Shown here piece after piece: positions 51,409 through 60,100 of a DNA stretch of 64,000 nt. This DNA comes from Bradyrhizobium sp. SRL28 (lineage in GTDB: Bacteria > Pseudomonadota > Alphaproteobacteria > Rhizobiales > Xanthobacteraceae), in contig NZ_JAHEAG010000012.1 of the NCBI RefSeq assembly GCF_018596315.1, positions 113,042-177,041 on the forward strand. Direction: 5' to 3'. Both the position numbers and the translations under genes were made by a program. The notes under the pieces were generated by a model. That model saw only the letters and a list, made by a program, of their open reading frames with translations, did no database searches and was not told the origin of the DNA. The number at the start of each line of letters is the position of its first letter. The stretch's first letter is position 1.

Positions 51409-52065
51409 TCAAGCCCGTACGCGCGGCGCCACATTCTGCTCGACGCCGGCCTTGCGTTCCGCGGCAACGGCGCGCTTGTACCCGTCACGTTCCTGCAACC
51501 GGGCCCAATAGGCGGCGACATTGGGGCCGAAATCCTTGGCGAGCCCGATATTGCCGGCCAGCCGCAACGCATAGCCGTTGACGATATCGGCCGCGGTGAA
51601 TCGACCGGCGCACAAGGTTTCGGCATTCGCGGTGGCTGCCTCGACAGCGCGCAGCCGGCCGAGGAACCATTTCGCGTAATCGCCGGCAACTTGCGGGTTC
51701 CGTCGTTCTTCCGGTTCGAGCTGGCTGTATCGCAGCACCAGCGTTTGCGGAAAAGTCAGTGTGGCGTCGCTGAAATACATCCAGTTCAGGAACGCGCCGT
51801 AGGCGGGGTCGTCCTGCCCGACCACAAGCGGTGTCGGGCCATACTTGGTGCCAAGGTAATAACAGATGCCGGAGGATTCCGTCATTTTGGTCTCGCCGTC
51901 GATCATGAAGGGAATGGTGCCGAGCGGATTGATCGCAAGATATTCCTTGGCGAACACCCGCGGCGGGAACGGCAACATCTTCAACTCATACGGCAAGCCC
52001 ATCTCTTCCAGCATCCAGAGCGGACGGAATGAGCGTGCGCCGTCGCAGTGATAGAGCGTGATCAT
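51409..52065 (-). CDS. Glutathione S-transferase family protein
   Basis: The 218-residue protein has the thioredoxin-like N domain: ITLYHCDGARSFRPLWMLEE, then the cis-proline region NPLGTIPFMIDG and the glutathione-binding ESSGICYYLG. The all-helical C domain contains AADIVNGYALRLAGNIGLAK. In the active-site area a cysteine (HCD) and serine (ARS) are candidates for glutathione activation. It lies between the AraC gene and an acyl-CoA dehydrogenase gene; it may handle an electrophilic pathway intermediate. Confidence 0.88.
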   Translation of the reverse strand: MITLYHCDGARSFRPLWMLEEMGLPYELKMLPFPPRVFAKEYLAINPLGTIPFMIDGETKMTESSGICYYLGTKYGPTPLVVGQDDPAYGAFLNWMYFSDATLTFPQTLVLRYSQLEPEERRNPQVAGDYAKWFLGRLRAVEAATANAETLCAGRFTAADIVNGYALRLAGNIGLAKDFGPNVAAYWARLQERDGYKRAVAAERKAGVEQNVAPRVRA

Positions 52066-52101
52066 CAGGCGTTCCTCATCGTTACTTCTGATCGTTTCTT
52101 A

Positions 52102-53253
52102 TTAGCTTTTAGGCAGTGTGCCCATCATCTTGCACAGCACCGTCAGCATAACCTCGTCGGCGCCGCCGCCGATCGAGGTCAGGCGGCTGTCGCGATAGGC
52201 CCGGCTCACCGGCGTCTCGTTCATAAAGCCCATGCCGCCCCAGAACTGCAGGCAGGCGTCGGTGAGTTCGCGGCCCAACCGGCCTGCCTTGAGTTTGGCC
52301 ATGGTGGCGAGCCGCGTCACGTCCTCGCCCGCGACCAGCGCCTCCGCGGCGCGGTAGATCAGCGCGCGCAGCAGTTCGACCTCGGTCTGCATCTCCGCCA
52401 GCTTGAAATGGACGGTCTGGTTGTCGAGGATCGACTTGCCGAACGCTTTTCGGTTGCGGGTGTATTCGATGGTCTCGGCGATGATGAACTCATGCGCCTT
52501 GAGGCAGGCCGCCGCGCCCCACAGCCGCTCCTCCTGGAACTGCACCATCTGGTAGGTAAAGCCCTTGCCTTCCTCGCCGATGCGGTTGCGCTTGGGCACC
52601 CGGACATTGTCGAAGAAGATCTGCGCGGTGTCGGATGAGCGCATGCCCATCTTGTCGAGCTTGCGCGCGACCTGCACGCCCTTGGTCTTCATCGGCACGC
52701 AAATGAGAGACTTGTTGCGATGGACCTGATCGTCGCTGGTATTGGCGAGCAGGCATATCCAGTCAGCCTGCACGCCATTGGTGATCCACATCTTGCCGCC
52801 GTTGATGACGTAGTCATCGCCATCAGAGCGCGCCTGCGTCTTGATCGAGGCGACATCGGAGCCGGCGCCGGGCTCGGAGACGCCGATACAAGCCACCGCA
52901 TCGCCGGCAATCGCGGGTGCGAGAAACTCGCGGCGCACTTCGTCTGAACCAAACCGCGCCAGCGCGGGCGTCGCCATGTCGGTCTGCACCCCGATCGCCA
53001 TCGGCACGCCGCCGCAGGTGATGGCGCCGAGTTCTTCCGCCATCATCAGCGCGTAGGAGTAATCGAGCCCCTGGCCGCCGAACTCGACCGGCTTGTTGAG
53101 GCCGAGAAAGCCGAGATCGCCGAGCTTCTTGAACAGCTCATGCGCGGGGAAGATGTCGTTCTTCTCCCATTCATCGACGAACGGATTGATCTCGACGGCG
53201 ATGAACTTTTGCAGAATGCGGCGAGGTTCGTCGTGGTCGGCGGTGAAGAGCAT
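52102..53253 (-). CDS. Acyl-CoA dehydrogenase, isovaleryl/citronellyl-like subclass
   Basis: The ATG at 53251-53253 with AGGGA upstream gives 383 residues; the frame stays open further but into a repeat. FAD/substrate motifs are ACIGVSEPGAGSDVASIKT and INGGKMWITNGVQADWI. The C-terminal segment is TRNRKAFGKSI, then CLQFWGGMGFM. The position of the common catalytic Glu (IYEGT) is Gly here (TSIGGGADEV), as in isovaleryl- and citronellyl-CoA dehydrogenases where the base is in helix G. A Glu pair lies in FQEERLWGAA at that place. It probably makes the enoyl-CoA for the carboxylase. Confidence 0.88.
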   Translation of the reverse strand: MLFTADHDEPRRILQKFIAVEINPFVDEWEKNDIFPAHELFKKLGDLGFLGLNKPVEFGGQGLDYSYALMMAEELGAITCGGVPMAIGVQTDMATPALARFGSDEVRREFLAPAIAGDAVACIGVSEPGAGSDVASIKTQARSDGDDYVINGGKMWITNGVQADWICLLANTSDDQVHRNKSLICVPMKTKGVQVARKLDKMGMRSSDTAQIFFDNVRVPKRNRIGEEGKGFTYQMVQFQEERLWGAAACLKAHEFIIAETIEYTRNRKAFGKSILDNQTVHFKLAEMQTEVELLRALIYRAAEALVAGEDVTRLATMAKLKAGRLGRELTDACLQFWGGMGFMNETPVSRAYRDSRLTSIGGGADEVMLTVLCKMMGTLPKS

Positions 53254-53265
53254 TTTGTTTCCCTG

Positions 53266-53386
53266 TCGTTCCGGGGCGGCGCGAAGCGTCGAACCCGGAA
53301 CCTCGACATTGTGTAACTCATCTCCAGATTCCCCGATGTGCAATTGCACATCTGAGGTTCGCGCTTCGCGCGCCCCGGAATGACGG
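53266..53386. repeat. Dispersed palindromic repeat, family 4 (copy B)
   Basis: CGTTCCGGGGCGGCGCGAAG and the inverted CTTCGCGCGCCCCGGAATGA are the outer arms. Inside lies an 18-bp perfect palindrome, GATGTGCAATTGCACATC (53335-53352). The element spans exactly from 12 bp before one dehydrogenase ATG to the stop of the other. Confidence 0.8.
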
Positions 53387-54541
53387 CTAGAGCCCCATCT
53401 GCCTCGAAGCGAGATCCTTCATGATCTCCTCGGTGCCGCCGCCGATGGCGTTGACCTTGACCTCGCGGTAGATGCGCTCAACCTTGACGCCGCGCATGAA
53501 GCCGGCGCCGCCAAAAATCTGCACGGCCTCGGAGGCGCAGAACGCCATGGTCTGGGTCGCCTGGTTCTTCATCATGCAGATTTCGGCAACCGGGCTCTCG
53601 CCCTGCCCGAGCCGCCATGCCAGCATTTCCAGCATCGCCTGCGACGCCGTGATCTTCTGGGCCATGTCGACCAGCTTGTGGCGGATCACCTGGTGCTCCG
53701 CGATCGGCTTGCCGAACGTCTTGCGCTCCTTGGCGTACGCAATCGCGTCCTCGACGCAGACGCGGGCGTAAGCCGTGCAGCTCGCCGCCATGCCCATGCG
53801 CTCGCTGTTGAAATTATGCATGATGATCTTGAAACCCTGACCCTCCTCGCCGATCAGATTTTCGGCCGGCACACGGCATTCGTCGAAATGCAGCGTGGCG
53901 GTGTCGGAAGCCCACCAGCCCATCTTCTTCAGCTTCGTGCGCGACAGGCCCGGCGTGTCGCCCTCGATCAGCAACAGACTGACTCCCCCCGGTCCCTCGC
54001 CGCCGGTACGCACCGCAACCGTCAGATAATCGGCCCGCATTCCCGAGGTGATAAACGTCTTTTCGCCGCTGACGACATAATGGTCGCCGTCACGCCGCGC
54101 CTTGGTTTTGAGATTGGCGACGTCGGAGCCGCCGCTGGGCTCGGTGATCGCGAGCGCGGAGATTTTCTCGCCCGACAGCACCTGCGGCAGCACCCGCGCC
54201 TTGATCTCGGGCCGCGCGGCGCGCGCGATCGGAGGCGAGCCGATGGTGTGGCTCATCAGGCTCGAACTGACCCCGCCGGCGCCGGCGTGCGCCAGCTCCT
54301 GCGATGCCACGATTTTCATGAACTGGTCGGCAACCACACCGCCATATTCTTCCGGGAAACCGAGCCCGAGCAGCCCGATCTCGGACGCCTTGCGATATAG
54401 CTCGCGCGGAAACTCGCCGGCCTCGTCCCATTCATGGGCATAGGGCTCGATCTCGCGCGCCACGAAGCGGCGCATCACGTCGCGGAACGCCTCATGTTCG
54501 GCCGTATAGAACGGGCTTTGCACCCCTGTGCGCTCCAGCAT
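53387..54541 (-). CDS. Acyl-CoA dehydrogenase, second of the pair
   Basis: The 384-residue protein has ISALAITEPSGGSDVANLKT, then VVSGEKTFITSGMRADYLTV, and the C-terminal CASEAVQIFGGAGFM. As in its neighbour, the canonical Glu position is Gly (NAIGGGTEEIMKDL), and a Glu lies in helix G (NFNSERMGMA). The two proteins are clearly different sequences, so they may act on different chain positions or substrates. It is the first gene of the minus-strand catabolic block and faces a divergent binding-protein gene. Confidence 0.9.
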   Translation of the reverse strand: MLERTGVQSPFYTAEHEAFRDVMRRFVAREIEPYAHEWDEAGEFPRELYRKASEIGLLGLGFPEEYGGVVADQFMKIVASQELAHAGAGGVSSSLMSHTIGSPPIARAARPEIKARVLPQVLSGEKISALAITEPSGGSDVANLKTKARRDGDHYVVSGEKTFITSGMRADYLTVAVRTGGEGPGGVSLLLIEGDTPGLSRTKLKKMGWWASDTATLHFDECRVPAENLIGEEGQGFKIIMHNFNSERMGMAASCTAYARVCVEDAIAYAKERKTFGKPIAEHQVIRHKLVDMAQKITASQAMLEMLAWRLGQGESPVAEICMMKNQATQTMAFCASEAVQIFGGAGFMRGVKVERIYREVKVNAIGGGTEEIMKDLASRQMGL

Positions 54542-54701
54542 GCTTTCCTCCCGGAGAAATCACGATGCCCCGATTTGGCCCGCGCAAACTTGCGTTGAGC
54601 GGCTGGCATCGTCTTGCAGGCGCGGCCGCCGCACCAGCAAACCCGACGCGTGCGGTGTCCAGCAACTGAACGCAAGACCGGTCCCCGAGCATGCCCTAGC
54701 C

Positions 54702-54716
54702 TTGGTTCAAAACCAA
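54702..54716. promoter_or_regulatory. Inverted repeat between divergent catabolic genes
   Basis: TTGGTT-CAA-AACCAA is a perfect 6-3-6 repeat 38 bp upstream of the LivK-type gene and 160 bp upstream of the acyl-CoA dehydrogenase start. It is a candidate operator for either gene set. Confidence 0.4.
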
Positions 54717-54754
54717 TAACAACATTGTCGGCCATTCGCCGGGGAGGATGAAGC

Positions 54755-55966
54755 ATGATCCGATCGAGCAAGTTCGTCCCGGCCTTCTTTTCTGCGCTGC
54801 TCTCCCTCACTGCTGCGACGACAGTGTCAGCTCAGCAACCCGGCATATCAGACACCGAGATCAAGTTCGGCAACATCATGCCGTATAGCGGCCCGGCGTC
54901 GGCGCTCAGCGTCACCGGCAAGGCCTTTGCGGCCTATTTCGACCTGATCAACGAGAAAGGCGGCGTCAACGGACGCAAGCTCAACATGATCTCGCTAGAC
55001 GACGGTTTTTCGCCGCCGAAGACGGTCGAGGCGACGCGCAGGCTGGTCGAGAATGACGGCGTCGCCTTCATGTTCGGAACCATGGGCACCGCGCCGAGTT
55101 CGGCGACGGCAAAATATCTCAACGGCGCCAAGGTGCCGCATCTGTTCCTGATCAGCTCCGCATCGAAATGGAACGATCCGGTCAACCAGCCCTGGCTGAT
55201 GGCGCTGCCCTGGGCGCCCAACTATGTCGAGGAAGCCGGCATCGAGGTGCGCTTCGCCCGCGCCAAGAATCCCAATGCGCGCTTTGCGATCCTTTATCAG
55301 AACGACGACGCCGGAAAGGACTATCTGCGCGGCGTCAAGGAAGCGCTTGGGGCGGATGCCGACAAGGTGATCGCGATGGCTGCGAGTTTCGAGGTCGCCG
55401 ATCCCACGGTGGATTCGCAGATCCTCACGCTCGCCAATACCAAGGCCGACGTCTTCCTGATCTACAGCGTGACGCCGCGTGCGTGTGCGCAAGCGATCCG
55501 AAAAGCCTACGAAACCGGCTGGCGTCCGATGCGTTTCATCTCCTCCGGCTGCGCCAACAAGGAAACCGTGATGGTGCCGGCCGGGCTCGAAGCCGCGACC
55601 GGCATCATGTCGGTCGGCGCGCTAAAGCCCTATTCGGCTGACTCCACCGACGCGGACCTGGTCGCCTATCGGGATTTCATGAAAGCGCGGCTGCCCAATA
55701 TCGATCCGGCCAATCTGGCGGCAGGCTATGGCTACATGGTGGCCCAGGCGCTGGTCGTGGTGCTCACTCAGTGTAAGAACGACCTGAGCCGCGAAAACAT
55801 CATGGCGCAGGCGGCCAATCTCAAGGGCGTCGCGCTGCCGATGCTGATGCCCGGGGTCAAGCTCAACACCTCCCCGACGGACTATCGTCCAATCAAGGAC
55901 GGCTACATGGTCGAGTTTCGCGACAACCAGTTCAACGTGATCAGCGAATTGCTGAGGGGTTCGTGA
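54755..55966 (+). CDS. LivK-type ABC transporter substrate-binding protein
   Basis: The 403-residue protein starts at ATG 54755 after GGGGAGGA. A Sec signal (FFSALLSLTAATTVSAQQ) leads into the type I fold: IKFGNIMPYSGPASALSVTG, then INEKGGVNGRKLNMISLDDG, then FAILYQNDDAGKDYLRGVKE. The AMP-like set often annotated as branched-chain amino-acid binding also serves aromatic and short-chain acids. No cognate LivHMGF lies nearby. Its placement opposite the acyl-CoA dehydrogenase suggests it binds the pathway substrate or a relative. Confidence 0.9.
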   Translation: MIRSSKFVPAFFSALLSLTAATTVSAQQPGISDTEIKFGNIMPYSGPASALSVTGKAFAAYFDLINEKGGVNGRKLNMISLDDGFSPPKTVEATRRLVENDGVAFMFGTMGTAPSSATAKYLNGAKVPHLFLISSASKWNDPVNQPWLMALPWAPNYVEEAGIEVRFARAKNPNARFAILYQNDDAGKDYLRGVKEALGADADKVIAMAASFEVADPTVDSQILTLANTKADVFLIYSVTPRACAQAIRKAYETGWRPMRFISSGCANKETVMVPAGLEAATGIMSVGALKPYSADSTDADLVAYRDFMKARLPNIDPANLAAGYGYMVAQALVVVLTQCKNDLSRENIMAQAANLKGVALPMLMPGVKLNTSPTDYRPIKDGYMVEFRDNQFNVISELLRGS

Positions 55967-55978
55967 AGAGGTGCAGGG

Positions 55979-56617
55979 TCAGACCTCGCCGTCTCGCGCC
56001 TTATCAAGAGAGATGCCTAACCCCACCAGGTGTGTATCCACGAATTGCGCCAACTGTTGGCGCAGCTTTTCCGGCGGCACCGCGACCATTCGCTCTTCCA
56101 GGCCGAGCGAAATGATGCCGTGCACGGCGGAGAACATCATGCGCGCCAGCAACGCCACCTCTTCCGGATTCCGGTCGGGCAGGAGCCGGACCATCGGCTC
56201 ATGCATCAGCGCAAACGCCTGCATCACCATCAGCAGAATGTCTTCGGGGAAAGGCCGGTCGTCCTCCATCCGGTGTTCGAACAGCGAGCGCAAAAGATTG
56301 GCGTGATCGGCAGCGAACGCCAGGTAGGTCTCGGCCAATCCGTGGAGCTGGCGGACCGGGTCTTCGGCAGGGACCGCGACCAGGCGGGCGGTCAGCGCCC
56401 GAACCGTCTCGCGATTCACGGTCAGGATCAGGCCGTCGAAGTCTCCGAACTCGTTATAGACGCTTCCGATCGAGCAATCGGCGGCCTCCGCGACATCCCG
56501 AACTTTCAATGATCTCAATCCGTTAGTGGCAATCAAGCCGCGCGCAATCTCGATCATGAGATGGCGCCGCAAAGTTTTTTTGCGTTCCCGCAAAGATTCT
56601 TCTTGAGCACTGCTCAC
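55979..56617 (-). CDS. TetR-family transcriptional regulator
   Basis: From the GTG at 56615-56617 the protein is 212 residues; an upstream TTG at 56641 falls inside the operator and is less likely. The DNA-binding domain is LRRHLMIEIARGLIATNGLR, then LKVRDVAEAADCSIGSVYNE, which holds the recognition helix, then FGDFDGLIL. The ligand-binding part is helical and resembles the AcrR/WHG type. A perfect operator-like palindrome is centred 24 bp upstream of the GTG, at the start of the divergent transcript. It should control itself and the small protein/acyltransferase genes. Confidence 0.9.
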   Translation of the reverse strand: MSSAQEESLRERKKTLRRHLMIEIARGLIATNGLRSLKVRDVAEAADCSIGSVYNEFGDFDGLILTVNRETVRALTARLVAVPAEDPVRQLHGLAETYLAFAADHANLLRSLFEHRMEDDRPFPEDILLMVMQAFALMHEPMVRLLPDRNPEEVALLARMMFSAVHGIISLGLEERMVAVPPEKLRQQLAQFVDTHLVGLGISLDKARDGEV

Positions 56618-56631
56618 GTTTGGCCTATATA
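56603..56631 (+). promoter_or_regulatory. Candidate sigma-70 promoter for the small protein/acyltransferase operon
   Basis: TTGAGC (56603-56608) and TATATA (56626-56631) are separated by 17 bases. The predicted start, near 56638, falls on the TetR-type palindrome, so repressor binding would block transcription. The -35 overlaps the first codons of the TetR gene. Confidence 0.5.
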
Positions 56632-56634
56632 TTT

Positions 56635-56647
56635 TGAACAATGTTCA
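56635..56647. promoter_or_regulatory. Perfect palindrome TGAACA-A-TGTTCA, candidate TetR operator
   Basis: Six-base arms flank a central A at 56641. It lies between the TetR gene and the divergent small gene, overlapping the predicted transcription start. Size and symmetry suit a TetR-family dimer. Confidence 0.7.
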
Positions 56648-56670
56648 TTTTCAACCCGGAGGCTACCCAA

Positions 56671-56925
56671 ATGCAAACCCTCGTTTCCCAACTGGCCACC
56701 ACTTTCGTCGACGATGCCATCGAACTCGTGAAGGGATTTGGCAAGGCTATCACCCAAATCGCCACCGCGCCGATTGAGCGCATTGCCAATGCCTGCGACG
56801 TCGGCGGCGTTCTGGCCCGCCGGCAGTCGGCGCGTCGCCTGCGCGCGATGATGAAAGCCCATCGTCCTCGCAACGCCTGGAAGCGCTCGCTGTCACCGTT
56901 TGCCTCCCTGCACTACTTGACCTGA
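56671..56925 (+). CDS. Small protein of unknown function upstream of the acyltransferase fusion
   Basis: The ATG at 56671 has GGAGG 9 bases upstream; another ATG at 56641 lies in the operator. The 84-residue product has an amphipathic first half (VSQLATTFVDDAIELVKGFG, then KAITQIATAPIERIANAC). A basic second half follows (ARRQSARRLRAMMKAHRPRN). Codon bias is normal. It has no signal peptide or transmembrane helix. The start pattern could suit a membrane-surface or lipid-binding role, but I do not recognise a family. It is the first gene after the TetR operator. Confidence 0.65.
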   Translation: MQTLVSQLATTFVDDAIELVKGFGKAITQIATAPIERIANACDVGGVLARRQSARRLRAMMKAHRPRNAWKRSLSPFASLHYLT

Positions 56926-57175
56926 GGCGCCGCCGCTTTCGTTCAAATGTGTCTCCGATCGTAAGAAAGGGATCACTATGCCGCGGCAATTCATTCACCG
57001 GGTCCCGCGCAACAATATCCGGATAACTTTCCGTACAACCTTTCAATGCAACCGTGCCCGGTGGCCACTTCGCGCATTGGTCACAACCTGCGCGCGACCG
57101 ACGACGCTCAAATTAGCAGCTCACGATTTTTAGACCGCATCCGGGATTGCCCGGCCGAAGTAACAGGAAATACTC

Positions 57176-60100
57176 ATGATCAAGGAATTGCTGTCCTCTC
57201 ACCGCTTCGCCCCGCTGTTCTGGTCGCAATTCTGTTCGGCATTGAACGACAATGTGCTGAAGAATGCGCTCGTCATCATGCTGCTCTATGGCGTGGCCGC
57301 CGAAGAGGGCGCTCCACTGGTGACGCTGGCCGGTGCGGTCTTCATCTTTCCCTTTTTCGTGCTTTCGGCGCTCGGCGGCGAACTGGCCGACAAATTCGTC
57401 AAAATGACCGTCGCGCGGCGCCTGAAGTTCGCCGAAATATTTGCCGCCTGCTTTGCGGCCGCCGGCTTCTATATGCATTCGATCCCATTGCTGTTCGTGG
57501 CGCTCGCGCTGTTCGGCATGATAGCCGCACTGTTCGGCCCGGTGAAATACGCGATCCTTCCCGACCAGCTTTCGGTTTCCGAACTCGCAACCGGCAACGC
57601 CCTTGTCGAGGGCGCGACCTTCATGGCGATCTTGATCGGCACGATCGCCGGCGGTCTGTTTATCGCAGGCGCCTCCCATATGGGATGGATTTGCCTGGCC
57701 GTGGTCGGGCTGGCGATCCTGTCCTGGGCATTCGCGGCCCGTATCCCCGTGAGCCAGCCATCCGCGCCTGATCTGCCGATCACAGCCAATCCCTGGACCT
57801 CCACCGTTCAGCTTTTGAAGACGCTCTACGCCGAACCGCGCCTGTGGGACGGCATGCTGATCGTGTCCTGGTTCTGGATGGTCGGCGCGATCGTGCTGTC
57901 GCTGCTGCCCGCGCTGGTCAAGGGCGGCGTCGGCGGCACCGAAGGTGTCGTGACGGTCTGCCTCGCCGTGTTCGCGATCGGTATTGCCGCGGGCTCGCTG
58001 CTTGCCGCGCAGCTCAGCCACGTGCGCCCGAATCTCGCGCTGGTGCCGATCGGCGCCATCGTGATGGGCATCGTCGGCCTCGATCTGGCCTGGGCCATCG
58101 GAAGCACGGTGCGCGGAGTAGACGTAACAGCCGCTGCATTCACCACCTCCTTCGCCGGCGTCCGGATGCTGGCCGACTTCTTCCTGTTCGCGGTTGGCGG
58201 CGGCTTGTTCGTGGTACCGTCGTTCGCCGCGGTCCAGGCATGGTCCGCGCCGTCGGAACGGGCCCGCGTGATCGCGGCCGGCAACGTGCTGCAGGCTGCC
58301 TTCATGGTGGTCGGCTCGCTGTTCGTCGCGGGATTGCAGGCGCTTGGTCTTCCGGTCGCCTGGATCTTCTTCGGCCTTGCAATCGCAAGCTTTGGCTCGG
58401 TCTGGTTCGTGCTCAATAAATGGGGCCGCGAAGGCGTGCGTGACTTCGGCGCGCTGCTGTTTCGTGCGCTGTTCCGCGTCGAGGTCCGCGGCATGGAGAA
58501 TCTGCCGCCGGCCGGCACCCGCATGCTGATCGCGCCGAACCATGTCAGCCTGATCGATGGCCCGCTGCTGCACGCCACGCTGCCGATCGACGCCAGCTTT
58601 GCCGTCGACACCGGGATTTCCAAGGCGTGGTGGGCGAAGCCGTTCCTGAAACTGACCAAGCACTACACCATGGATCCGAGCAAGCCGCTGGCGGCGCGCG
58701 ACCTGATCAAGCTGGTGGCGTCGGGCGAGCCCGTGGTGATTTTTCCCGAGGGTCGCATCACGGTGTCGGGCTCGCTGATGAAAGTCTATGACGGCACCGC
58801 GATGATCGCCGACAAGGCCGATGCGGTCGTTGTGCCCGTCCGCATCGAGGGCGCGCAGCGTTCGCATCTGAGCTACCTGAAGAACGGCGAGATCAAACGC
58901 TCGTGGTTCCCCAAGGTGACGATCTCGATCCTGCCGCCGGTCAAATTGCCGGTCGACCCGTCGTTGAAAGGCAAGACCCGCCGCAATGCGGCAGGCGCGG
59001 CGCTGCAGGACGTCATGATCGATGCCATGGTCAAGAACGCCATGCTGGATCAGACCCTGTTCGAAGCGCTGGCGCATGCCTATCGCGACCGCGATACCGG
59101 CAAGCCGATCATTGAGGACGCACTCGGCACCAGGCTAACCTATCGCAAGCTGATCCTTGGCGCCCAGGTGCTGAGCCGCAAGCTGGAGAACGGCACCACG
59201 GCCGGCGAGAATGTCGGCGTGCTGCTGCCGAACTCGGCCGGTGTCGCCGTCGTGTTCATGGCGCTGCAGAGCATGGGCCGGGTGCCCGCGATGCTCAATT
59301 TCTCCGCCGGCCCGGTCAATGTGCTGGCGGCGATGCAGGCCGCGCAAGTCAAGACCGTGCTGACCTCGAAGGCCTTCATCGAGAAGGGCAAGCTCGACAA
59401 GCTCATTGCAGCCATCGCCGGCCAGGCCAGGGTCGTATATCTCGAGGATATCAGAACCTCGATCGGTGCGCTCGATAAGGTCCGCGGCCTGCTCGCCGGC
59501 ACCGCACCCCGCGTCGCCCGCAAGGCGGACGATCCGGCGGTCATCCTGTTCACGTCAGGGTCGGAAGGCACGCCCAAGGGTGTCGTGCTCTCCCATCGCA
59601 ACATCCTCGCCAATGCGGCACAGGCGCTGGCGCGGGTCGATGCCAATGCCAATGACAAGGTGTTCAACGTGCTGCCCGTGTTCCACTCCTTCGGCCTGAC
59701 GGGCGGGATGATGATGCCGATGCTGGCCGGCATTCCGATCTTCATGTATCCGTCGCCGCTGCATTACCGGATCGTGCCGGAACTGATTTACCAGACCGGC
59801 GCCACCATCCTGTTCGGCACGGATACTTTCCTGTCCGGCTATGCGCGCTCGGCCCATGCCTACGACTTCCGCACCCTGCGCCTCGTGATCGCCGGCGCGG
59901 AAGCGGTGAAGGACCGCACCCGGCAAGTGTATATGGAGCGCTACGGCATCCGCATCCTCGAAGGCTACGGCGTCACCGAGACCGCGCCCGTGCTCGCGAT
60001 GAACACGCCGATGGCGAATCGTCCGGGCACCGTCGGCCGGCTGTCGCCGCTGATGGAAGCCCGCCTCGATCCGGTCCCCGGCATCGAGGAAGGCGGACGT

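Noticed and set aside
56978..57133. 51-codon frame with AAAGGGAT before its ATG, between the small gene and the acyltransferase fusion
   Set aside because: Ribosome site is plausible, but codon bias is poor and the product is Arg/Thr-rich without a recognisable pattern; kept only as a doubtful possibility.
57113..59077. Minus-strand frame of 654 codons opposite the acyltransferase fusion
   Set aside because: Antisense to intact MFS and PlsC domains; low-complexity charged composition.
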